Below are positions 1-6,093 of a stretch of 50,833 nt of DNA, piece by piece (the stretch's first letter is position 1; every line of letters begins with the position of its first letter). The stretch is from Clostridia bacterium. Lineage in GTDB: Bacteria > Bacillota > Clostridia > Oscillospirales > CAG-272. Location: the NCBI GenBank assembly GCA_017411805.1, contig JAFQPI010000030.1:1-50833 (forward strand). Direction: 5' to 3'. Under the pieces are notes generated by a model, which worked only from the letters and a program-made list of their open reading frames with translations, ran no database searches and had not been told where the DNA came from. The position numbers were made by a program, and so were the translations under genes.

Positions 1-66
1 GACGAGCGCAAAGAAAAGGCGCGAGCCTGTGCCGAGGCACTTAACCACTCCCGAAAGGAGCTTTGA
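1..66 (+). CDS. C-terminal tail of an unidentified gene (partial)
   Basis: Frame 1 is open from the first base to TGA at 64-66, with a second in-frame TAA directly after. The 21 visible residues are charged and alanine-rich, as in a coiled or helical tail. It lies on the same strand as the two integrases and about 100 bp upstream of them, so it is probably part of the same element. Nothing more can be said about function, and a chance open frame cannot be excluded. Confidence 0.35.
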   Translation, partial: DERKEKARACAEALNHSRKEL

Positions 67-164
67 TAACAATTTGATAACTATTCGAAAAAACGCTGGA
101 TATTGTCTCGAACATGTGATATGTTTGGGGTACGAACGAAAATCCGAAGAAAGGACCAAAAAAT

Positions 165-1328
165 ATGGCAAACAAACGCAGACCGCAAGGTGACGGCACA
201 ATCAGAAAAAGAAACGACGGACGATGGGAAGCCCGAATCATCATCGGACACAAGAACGATGGTTCTCCCATATATAAGTCGGCATTCGCCAAAACGCAGA
301 AAAGCGCGTTGAAGGAACTTCATCAGCTCATAGAGCTGTACCGTGACGTTGACCTCACTGAAGACTGCCGAATGACACTCGGCGAGTGGCTCGACAAGTG
401 GCTGGATGAGTATATGATATTCGCTATCCGAGAAAGCACGCTTGATTCCTATCGGGGTATGGTGAAAAACCAAGTCAAGCCCTTCATCGGAAATAAGCAG
501 CTGGCATCACTAACCACCGCAGACGTGCAAAAATTTTATAATAGAATCAAAAAGGAAGGTCGCGTCCGTAAGCATCCCGTTCACGGCAAAACGCTTGCCG
601 ATAGCATGGTCAGAGGCGTCCACATGATGCTCCACGAAGCCCTTGACATGGCGGTCAAGGAAAGATTGCTGGCGAAAAACCCGACAAACGGCACGACCAT
701 CCCCAAGTGCAACTATCCCGAAAAGCAGATCCTTGGCGACAATCAGCTTGAAACCTTCCTTGAAGCCATCAGGGGTCAAGAGTACTGGTGCGACTTCTTC
801 TACGTGGAGGTCATGACAGGACTCAGGCGAGGTGAGATATGCGGACTGAAGTGGCAGGATATCGACTTTGAGGAAAACAAACTTCGAGTGAAGCGGTCGG
901 TATCGGTCAAAAGAGGCGGTGGCGTGAATATCGGCGAGACCAAGACCGAAACAGGTGTCCGCTGTATTGAGATGCCGCCAAGCGTGGCTGAACTGTTGAA
1001 AAATCGAAAGCAAATGGCAATCACCGAGTGGGTGTTCCCGGCGTTCTTGAATCCCGAACAGCCGATACACCCCCAAGCGGCCTACCGCAAGCTCAAGGTG
1101 ATACTGAAAAACGCCGAGCTTCCGTTGATACGCTTTCACGACCTGCGCCATACCTTTGCGACTCACGCAACGCAGGGCGGTGTCGATCCCAAGACCTTGG
1201 CAGGCATTCTCGGGCATACCAACGCAAGCTTCACGCTGGACACCTACACCCACGTAACGAGCGATATGCAAAAAAGCGCATCCGCCATCGTGGGCAACAT
1301 GATGAAAAATATAATGATAAAGGAGTAA
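165..1328 (+). CDS. Tyrosine recombinase / integrase 1
   Basis: Full-length (387 aa) phage/ICE-type tyrosine recombinase that would cut and rejoin attachment sites during integration and excision. Residues about 1-55 are an AP2-like arm-binding domain (basic start, then GRWEARI and a Lys-rich strand), 68-170 the SAM-like core-binding domain, 190-370 the catalytic domain. The catalytic set is visible: R221 in TGLRRGE, H325 and R328 in HDLRHT, H351 in LGHT, and nucleophile Y361 in DTYTHV. A purine-rich AAGGA lies about 10 bases before the ATG. It is followed after 3 bp by a second integrase, and the attachment-site scars lie 2 kb downstream. The pair therefore marks the right end of an element that extends left of the window. 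Which att unit it acts on cannot be decided from sequence. Confidence 0.93.
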   Translation: MANKRRPQGDGTIRKRNDGRWEARIIIGHKNDGSPIYKSAFAKTQKSALKELHQLIELYRDVDLTEDCRMTLGEWLDKWLDEYMIFAIRESTLDSYRGMVKNQVKPFIGNKQLASLTTADVQKFYNRIKKEGRVRKHPVHGKTLADSMVRGVHMMLHEALDMAVKERLLAKNPTNGTTIPKCNYPEKQILGDNQLETFLEAIRGQEYWCDFFYVEVMTGLRRGEICGLKWQDIDFEENKLRVKRSVSVKRGGGVNIGETKTETGVRCIEMPPSVAELLKNRKQMAITEWVFPAFLNPEQPIHPQAAYRKLKVILKNAELPLIRFHDLRHTFATHATQGGVDPKTLAGILGHTNASFTLDTYTHVTSDMQKSASAIVGNMMKNIMIKE

Positions 1329-1331
1329 TCA

Positions 1332-2771
1332 ATGGCAAAAAGAAAATACGGCGAAGGAAGCGTATTCCTTCGCAAGGACGGACGATGGGAAGGACGTATC
1401 GTGGTAGGTTATCATGACAACGGCAATCCCAAGACCAAAAACGTAACGGCTAAAACACAGGCTGAATGTAAGGAAAAGCTCCAAGCCCTCAAGGAGCAAT
1501 GCGGTCGCACCACAGACCGCCTCAAGCCGGACATGCCGTTTGGCGACTGGATAGATTTCTGGTATCAGAATTTCTCCAAGCCGAAGATCAGACCGACCAC
1601 GCAAGAGTGCTACGAAAACAGGATCTACAATCACATCATCCCCGAGATCGGTAAGATACCGCTGTGTAAGCTGACACAGAACGATCTGCAACAGTTCTAC
1701 GCACGGCTGAAGAAGGGCGGCAGACGCAGGCTCACCGAATTTTACGGCGAGGGCTTGTCCGACAGAATGGTGCGCTCCTGCCACACCAGCTGTCGAACCG
1801 CGCTGGAAAAGGCGGTGGCGGAAGGACTCATCACCGCAAACCCTGCCATCGGTTGCAGACTGCCACCGAAAAAGGCGAAGGAGATGCAGGTGCTGACACA
1901 GGACGAAATACAGAGATTTCTGATCCAAGCGCACGAGGAAGGATATTACGAGTTCTTCCTTCTGGAACTGACCACAGGCATGCGCCGTGGGGAGATACTC
2001 GGACTTCAATGGAAGGATGTGAACTTCAACACAGGGGAACTTCACATCAGGCGGCAGGTCGTAAAGAAAGGAGCTCAAACGCTGATCTCCAAGCCCAAGA
2101 CGAAATCCTCGATACGCACGCTCATCCTGCCGCCCGATATGCTGGATATCCTTGCGGAGCACAAGAAAAACGCTACCTGCGAGTGGGTATTCCCATCGCC
2201 CGTCAAGGAAGGTGAGCCGAGGAATCCTGCATCCCTGTACGGCAAATTCCAAAAGATATTGAAACGAGCGCAGTGCAAGAAGGTTCGCTTCCACGACCTA
2301 CGCCACACATTCGCTACGATGGCACTTGAGAATGGTATGGACATCAAAACCCTGTCCGCTATGATAGGACACATCAGCGCGGAGACCACGCTTAATATCT
2401 ATAGTCATATCACCGATACCATGCAGAAGCAGGCGGCGGTCAAGATCGACCGCGAGATCGGCGGTACAGACGCACAGATGCCCGAACCCGAGCCGCCAAA
2501 GGCAAGTGAACAGGTACAGACCAACGCCACGCCGGAGCCGAAATTTGAGCCGTACAAGGGCAAGATACGCAAGCCTGGCACAGGTTGCGTGTATCAGATC
2601 AACGACAACCTTTGGGAAGGAAGCTTCTATCCGAGGATGCCCGATGGCAAGCGGAAGAAGTTCAACGTCTACGCCAAAACGAGAGAAGAATGCGAAAAGC
2701 TGCTCGAAGAAATGATTTCCGAGAAGAAAGCGAAGATCGCAGCTGAAAAGAAAAAAGCGAAAACCGCCTAA
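1332..2771 (+). CDS. Tyrosine recombinase / integrase 2 with duplicated arm-binding domain
   Basis: Second integrase, 479 aa, translationally linked to integrase 1 (AAAGGAG lies in the end of the first gene). N-terminal AP2-like arm-binding domain (about 1-55), core-binding domain (65-170), catalytic domain (185-370) with R218 (TGMRRGE), H321/R324 (HDLRHT), H347 (IGHI) and Y357 (NIYSHI). Unlike integrase 1 it continues for about 110 residues. A Pro/Glu linker (380-408) leads to a second copy of the AP2-like fold at about 411-462 (GTGCVY, LWEGSFYPRM, KFNVYAKTREECEKLLEE), which matches the N-terminal block KFNV/NVTAKT-EC-EKL in order. A Lys/Ala-rich tail ends the protein. The usual size of the family is about 380-400 aa, so the extension is real extra sequence. 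The two integrases are divergent, so this is not a recent duplication. Confidence 0.92.
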   Translation: MAKRKYGEGSVFLRKDGRWEGRIVVGYHDNGNPKTKNVTAKTQAECKEKLQALKEQCGRTTDRLKPDMPFGDWIDFWYQNFSKPKIRPTTQECYENRIYNHIIPEIGKIPLCKLTQNDLQQFYARLKKGGRRRLTEFYGEGLSDRMVRSCHTSCRTALEKAVAEGLITANPAIGCRLPPKKAKEMQVLTQDEIQRFLIQAHEEGYYEFFLLELTTGMRRGEILGLQWKDVNFNTGELHIRRQVVKKGAQTLISKPKTKSSIRTLILPPDMLDILAEHKKNATCEWVFPSPVKEGEPRNPASLYGKFQKILKRAQCKKVRFHDLRHTFATMALENGMDIKTLSAMIGHISAETTLNIYSHITDTMQKQAAVKIDREIGGTDAQMPEPEPPKASEQVQTNATPEPKFEPYKGKIRKPGTGCVYQINDNLWEGSFYPRMPDGKRKKFNVYAKTREECEKLLEEMISEKKAKIAAEKKKAKTA

Positions 2772-2779
2772 ACGATATA

Positions 2780-2809
2780 GATGGCTGACCGAAGCACGGT
2801 CAGCCATCA
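2780..2809. repeat. Stem-loop, left copy of a repeat flanking the AT-rich gene
   Basis: GATGGCTGACC and its complement form an 11-bp stem around a 7-8 base loop just after the stop of integrase 2. It lacks a T-run on either strand, so it is a weak terminator at best. The stem and about 35 bases after it (AAATTGC..., CAAAGAAAAA) recur at 3336-3395. Confidence 0.6.
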
Positions 2810-2903
2810 GAAATTGCATTACTGTAATCAAAGAAAAATTTTTAGAAATTTATTGTCAAGTAATACCATCGATCACGCTACGATGGTGGATTAAAGGAGA
2901 AAC

Positions 2904-3284
2904 ATGAGCACAAATTATTATTTAGCTACACAAGACAAACAAGTGAAAGAAAAATATTTTAGCACTTATGAACTCACGGATGAACCAATGTGGGGGTATG
3001 AGATTCATATAGCAACCATATCCTTCGGTTGGATGCCATTATTTCATTCTCAAGAAAAAGCATTTAACTCATATAAAGAGCTAAAGGAACTTGTTGCTAC
3101 CGAACTGTTCGTTCTCTATGATGAATATCTTACTATATTATCGTGGGAGCAATTTGATTCGGAAATTCAAAAATTAATGGAAAGGAAAAACGAGTTACAG
3201 TCACATCTTTCTTACGAGTCCATATATGGCAAGAGATGGTATAAAGACTCCGAAGGATACGAATTTTATCGTGGGCATACTTGA
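2904..3284 (+). CDS. Unknown AT-rich 126-aa protein of the integrated element
   Basis: I do not recognise this family. The gene starts with ATG after AAAGGAG at a 4-base spacing, a strong ribosome site. The product is soluble, without signal peptide or membrane segment, rich in Tyr, Glu, Lys and Trp, with a helical middle (KAFNSYKELKELVATELF). Its base composition is clearly more AT-rich than the integrases and the chromosome, which suggests a separate origin. It lies between two copies of one stem-loop (2780-2809 and 3336-3365), as a gene inserted into the integrase 3' region would. Position as the last gene before the attachment site is typical for cargo of mobile elements, but no function is claimed. 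Confidence 0.75.
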   Translation: MSTNYYLATQDKQVKEKYFSTYELTDEPMWGYEIHIATISFGWMPLFHSQEKAFNSYKELKELVATELFVLYDEYLTILSWEQFDSEIQKLMERKNELQSHLSYESIYGKRWYKDSEGYEFYRGHT

Positions 3285-3335
3285 ACGCGAAAATCACGGA
3301 TGTGAAACAGCCAAGCGAAAAGCGCATGACGTTCA

Positions 3336-3365
3336 GATGGCTGGCGATTACTTTCGTCAGCCATC
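3336..3365. repeat. Stem-loop, right copy of the repeat flanking the AT-rich gene
   Basis: GATGGCTGGCGA pairs with TCGTCAGCCATC (one G-T wobble), followed by the same CAAAAATTGC...AAAGAAAAA context as the left copy at 2780. The arms are diverged but both copies keep pairing. Confidence 0.6.
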
Positions 3366-3390
3366 AAAAATTGCGTCGGTGAAAACAAAG

Positions 3391-3420
3391 AAAAAGGCTT
3401 TGAGAATTGCTCTCAAAGCC
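3391..3420 (-). terminator. Intrinsic terminator of the element's tRNA-Pro
   Basis: On the minus strand GGCTTTGAGA, a short loop and TCTCAAAGCC are followed by TTTTTCTTTG. It lies 5 bases past the CCA end of the tRNA-Pro, so it ends that transcript. Confidence 0.8.
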
Positions 3421-3424
3421 CAAA

Positions 3425-3499
3425 TGGTCGGGATGACAGGAGTTGAACCTGCTTGGCCCAGTTCCCAAAACTGGTGGGTGACCGTTACCCTACATCCCG
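3425..3499 (-). tRNA. tRNA-Pro(UGG), carried by the element
   Basis: Minus-strand cloverleaf with a perfect 7-bp acceptor stem (CGGGATG/CATCCCG), A73 and encoded CCA. D-stem GGGT/ACCC with GG in the loop; anticodon stem CCAGT/ACTGG around TTTGGGA, giving anticodon UGG; T-stem GCAGG/CCTGT around TTCAACT. C1-G72 and A73 are the usual proline identity elements. Its sequence differs strongly from the tRNA-Pro halves at 3645-3692 and 3849-3896 outside the anticodon loop, so it is not their parent. I see no convincing promoter directly upstream; the promoter at 3917-3945 reads towards it. It may replace the host tRNA-Pro that the element split. Confidence 0.85.
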
Positions 3500-3522
3500 A
3501 TTATTCAATTTTTGCGATTTTC

Positions 3523-3692
3523 CCGTAAGTGGTCAAATCTGTGGTCAAAACATTTTGTTGGTGTTTTTTTGAAAAGGGTAACACCCGAAAAAGTCAATGT
3601 TTTCAAGGGTTTTCGAGCGTTTGAAAAATCAAGAAGCGAAAGCCGCCTGCATGCTCCCAAACGTCGCGCGCTACCAACTGCGCCACACCCCG
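3523..3692. repeat. Attachment-site unit A (direct repeat, 204-bp period)
   Basis: About 170 bp that recur with strong similarity at 3727-3896. Each unit begins with two GTGGTCAAA boxes 12 bp apart (possible integrase arm sites), continues through CTTTCAAGGGTTTTC about 80 bases later, and ends in the 5' half of a tRNA-Pro gene read on the minus strand. Layout resembles an attachment site with arm and core parts. Confidence 0.75.
3645..3692 (-). pseudogene. tRNA-Pro 5' half, scar 1
   Basis: From 3692 leftwards the minus strand reads a tRNA-Pro acceptor 5' strand (CGGGGTG), D-arm (GCGC...GCGC) and anticodon loop TTTGGGA. The anticodon stem cannot close: the 5' side is CGACG but the 3' side is GCATG. 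No T-arm or acceptor 3' strand follows. The mismatch starts right after the anticodon loop, as expected if strands were exchanged there. Confidence 0.75.
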
Positions 3693-3726
3693 AAGTGTGA
3701 AAAATATTCGATTTTTAGGTCAATTT

Positions 3727-3896
3727 CCGTAAGTGGTCAAATCTGTGGTCAAAACATTTTGTCGGTGTCTTTTTGAAAAGGCAAACAGCCGAAAAAGTGA
3801 GTGCTTTCAAGGGTTTTCAGCGTTTTAGAAAACTCACGGCAGGAAACTGCCTGCATGCTCCCAAACGTCGCGCGCTACCAACTGCGCCACACCCCG
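3727..3896. repeat. Attachment-site unit B (direct repeat, 204-bp period)
   Basis: Second copy of the 170-bp unit with the same pair of GTGGTCAAA boxes and the same tRNA-Pro 5' half. It directly adjoins the host tRNA promoter, so it marks the boundary to the chromosome. Confidence 0.75.
3849..3896 (-). pseudogene. tRNA-Pro 5' half, scar 2 (at host promoter)
   Basis: Identical in plan to scar 1: acceptor 5' strand, D-arm and anticodon loop of tRNA-Pro(UGG), then a non-matching GCATGCAGG and no T-arm. It starts about 14 bases after the expected transcription start of the promoter at 3917-3945, so this is the original 5' end of the chromosomal gene. Confidence 0.75.
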
Positions 3897-3916
3897 ATGA
3901 TTATTCGTACTAATAT

Positions 3917-3945
3917 ATTATACCACGAAATTGTGCGAATGTCTA
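3917..3945 (-). promoter_or_regulatory. Promoter of the split host tRNA-Pro
   Basis: Minus strand TAGACA, 17 bp, TATAAT; predicted start near 3910, just before the tRNA half at 3896. Confidence 0.8.
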
Positions 3946-4005
3946 CATTTTTTTGTAAATAAGATTGTTTTTGTTTATATTTTCATCGAGATTTTTCTTC
4001 TTTGA

Positions 4006-4034
4006 TTGACTTTTTTTCGTTTGCGTGTTATAAT
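4006..4034 (+). promoter_or_regulatory. Promoter of the HAD phosphatase gene
   Basis: TTGACT, 17 bp, TATAAT, about 33 bases before the ATG at 4067. Divergent from the tRNA-Pro promoter. Confidence 0.8.
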
Positions 4035-4066
4035 AATATGCTACTATTCCTTTACGGAGGTTATTT

Positions 4067-4735
4067 ATGAAGATTAAAGGTGCAATTTTTGATATGGACG
4101 GAACGCTCATCAATTCGCTTTGGTGTTGGGATGAGCTTTGGGAATGGGGCGGCAGGACTTATCTTGGTATCGAAGGTTTCAGACCTGCACCCGAATTCGA
4201 CAAGGCTGTGCGCACGATGGTGCTTGCCGATGCGATGGATTATATTCACGAAAAGTGCGGCATCGCGGGCAGCGGCAAGGAGATACTCGATCATTTCAAT
4301 GCCATTCTTCCCGAACTCTATTGGACCAAGATCCCGATGAAGGAGGGCGCGCGAGAGTTCCTCGATTATTGCCTTGAGCAGAATATTCCCATGGTGCTTG
4401 CGTCTGCTACCGAATCGAAGCTTATCGAGATCGCCTTGGAGAAGCACGGTATGCGCAAATATTTCAAGTCGGTGCTTTCATGCGCCGTTATCGGCAAGGG
4501 TAAGGAGCATCCCGACATTTTTGAGGCGGCGCTTAGGGAGCTTGGTACGCCGAGGGAGGAGACTTGGGTCTTCGAGGATTCCTACGTTGCGCTCGAGACC
4601 GCGGCGGCGATCGGTATGCCGACCGTCGGTGTTTTTGATCGCTACGCTTTTGAGCACGAGAGACTCGAGAAGTCTGCGATGCATTATATCGGCGACGGCG
4701 AGACCTTGATGAAGCTCGTTCCTTTTGAAAAATGA
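4067..4735 (+). CDS. HAD-superfamily phosphatase (beta-phosphoglucomutase-like)
   Basis: Cytoplasmic 222-aa hydrolase of the HAD superfamily, subfamily I with a helical cap (residues about 18-85). Motif I is DMDGT with nucleophile D9 and acid/base D11; motif II is LASATES, motif III the Lys in KGKEHPD, motif IV WVFEDS. This set is shared by sugar-phosphatases and beta-phosphoglucomutases that act on small phosphorylated sugars; the exact substrate cannot be read from sequence. The ATG follows ACGGAGG at 7 bases and a good promoter. It is a single-gene unit with its own terminator and is the first chromosomal gene after the integrated element. Confidence 0.88.
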   Translation: MKIKGAIFDMDGTLINSLWCWDELWEWGGRTYLGIEGFRPAPEFDKAVRTMVLADAMDYIHEKCGIAGSGKEILDHFNAILPELYWTKIPMKEGAREFLDYCLEQNIPMVLASATESKLIEIALEKHGMRKYFKSVLSCAVIGKGKEHPDIFEAALRELGTPREETWVFEDSYVALETAAAIGMPTVGVFDRYAFEHERLEKSAMHYIGDGETLMKLVPFEK

Positions 4736-4740
4736 CTATA

Positions 4741-4772
4741 AAAATCACCGTTTCGGCGGTGATTTTGTTTTT
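4741..4772 (+). terminator. Terminator of the HAD gene
   Basis: AAAATCACCG, a TTTCGG loop and CGGTGATTTT, then GTTTTT; begins 5 bases after the stop codon. Confidence 0.85.
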
Positions 4773-5156
4773 GAGGCAAAAATTTCGCGCCCTTCAATAG
4801 GGACCCACCCCCTCGCTCCTGTCTCGCTGCGGCTCGGTCACGCCGCGGGTCTGACAGTCCCCCAGACTGTCATTAAATACCGCGTCGCCGCTTCGCTACC
4901 CGTAAACCGGGAGGGGGATGCCTTGTTTCTGCTCGAATTTTGATTTTGGATAGAGGCTTTGCCGATATCCATGTAATTTTGCATCTGCAAATAGGGACAC
5001 CTCCCCCACCCCCTCCTCGTGAACCGAGGAGGGGAGCTTAAGAGCGCGTGATTCTTTATTCAGCTTTCTTATTGCCGATAATAAAGACTCTGCAAAAGAA
5101 TAAAGTGTATTAGGGTACCGCCAGATTCAAAAACTATCAGCTTTTTTCTTTTTTAT
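4773..5156. other. Gene-free region with GC-rich intergenic repeats
   Basis: No gene is supported. Two segments start with AATAGGGAC plus a C-rich run (near 4796 and 4990) and contain short hairpins such as ACAGTCCCCCAGACTGT (near 4852) and CCTCCTCGTGAACCGAGGAGG (near 5012). This style of C/G-rich block also occurs inside the foldback element at 26400-26760. The remainder is AT-rich and shows no signal. Confidence 0.45.
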
Positions 5157-5191
5157 TAAAAAGAAAATTTCCGCCCTTGGGGGCGGAAATT
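5157..5191 (-). terminator. Terminator of the zinc-ribbon gene
   Basis: ATTTCCGCCC, TTGG loop, GGGCGGAAAT; on the minus strand it is followed by TTTTCTTTTT. Confidence 0.8.
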
Positions 5192-5233
5192 AACCATTCA
5201 CTATCCACTAGTCACTTTTTTTGGCGAAGCTGT

Positions 5234-5971
5234 TCACTCAAGAGTCAAGCTGTCGCAATTGAGAAAATCGTGTGCGGAGATGAGCGAATTTGTGGGGACG
5301 ATCTTCTGCGCGCCGCATTTTTTGCAATACACGCGTAGGCCTTCTTCCGTGAGCTCAGCGGCATAGTCGCCGTCGTAAGCGGAAGTGAGATCGAAGGGAT
5401 CGGATTCTGCAACATTGTCCGAGCCTTCGGGATGACACTTGCAATAGATCTTTCCCTCGGCGTCGAGATCGTGAATAACGAAGGTTACGATCTCCATGAT
5501 CTGCGGATCGGGGAGTGCGGCTTCGTCGGCGTCGAGATCACGGAAGCTTTCGATGCCGTTTTCCTCGAGCATATCGAGCAGCTCGAGCTCGTTTCTTGCA
5601 AGTTCTGCCTTGACGTGGTTCGAGTCCCCCATGAAGCAGATATTGATGCCCGAATAAGGGCAGGGAAGCATGAAGATATCCTTGCCGTAAAAGAGGTTCG
5701 GATTTACGTTGAATATGTGCGGCTTGCCGCAGAAAATGCAGGGAACGCTTATGCGGACCGTGCCGTCCGAAGCGAGCGTAATATCGAGCGCGGTGTTATC
5801 GCGGGCGCTTTTTTCATCGTCCGCTTTTTTTACCGATGCGCAATCGGGATTTGAGCACTTGAGTCTTACTCTGTCCGCCGAGAGCTTGAAAACGTCAACG
5901 GCGCTCATGATACCGCTTCCGCATGACGGACAGCGATACGCTACAGAGGTGGATTTAGGTTCTAAAATCAT
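5234..5971 (-). CDS. Multi zinc-ribbon protein of unknown function
   Basis: A 245-aa soluble protein with repeated cysteine pairs: CPSCG, CSNPDC, CIFCG, CPYSGINIC, CKCH and CKKC. The first, second, third and last pairs look like zinc-ribbon knuckles, so the chain probably folds as two or three zinc-binding modules separated by an acidic middle. There is no signal peptide. The ATG at 5971 is chosen because GGAGG lies 11 bases upstream; an upstream TTG frame lacks a ribosome site. I do not recognise the family; zinc-ribbon proteins of this kind may bind nucleic acid or proteins, but this is not shown. It lies downstream of the foldase gene on the same strand with a terminator between. Confidence 0.75.
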   Translation of the reverse strand: MILEPKSTSVAYRCPSCGSGIMSAVDVFKLSADRVRLKCSNPDCASVKKADDEKSARDNTALDITLASDGTVRISVPCIFCGKPHIFNVNPNLFYGKDIFMLPCPYSGINICFMGDSNHVKAELARNELELLDMLEENGIESFRDLDADEAALPDPQIMEIVTFVIHDLDAEGKIYCKCHPEGSDNVAESDPFDLTSAYDGDYAAELTEEGLRVYCKKCGAQKIVPTNSLISAHDFLNCDSLTLE

Positions 5972-6051
5972 CCTTGAATGATCCTCCAAATTATTGTCTC
6001 TACAGTATATGTTTTCCTGCAGATATAGGTTTATGCCCAAAAGATAAAATT

Positions 6052-6082
6052 AATCCGCACTGCACCGCGTGCAGTGCGGATT
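6052..6082 (-). terminator. Terminator of the foldase gene
   Basis: A perfect 14-bp stem (AATCCGCACTGCAC and complement) with a 3-base loop, followed on the minus strand by ATTAATTTTATCTTTT. Confidence 0.8.
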
Positions 6083-6093
6083 ATGATTGATTA

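Noticed and set aside
2780-2809. Intrinsic terminator after integrase 2
   Set aside because: Good stem but no T-run on either strand; kept as a repeat instead.
3512-3700. Open frame over attachment unit A
   Set aside because: It runs through the tRNA-Pro half and the repeat, so it is noncoding.
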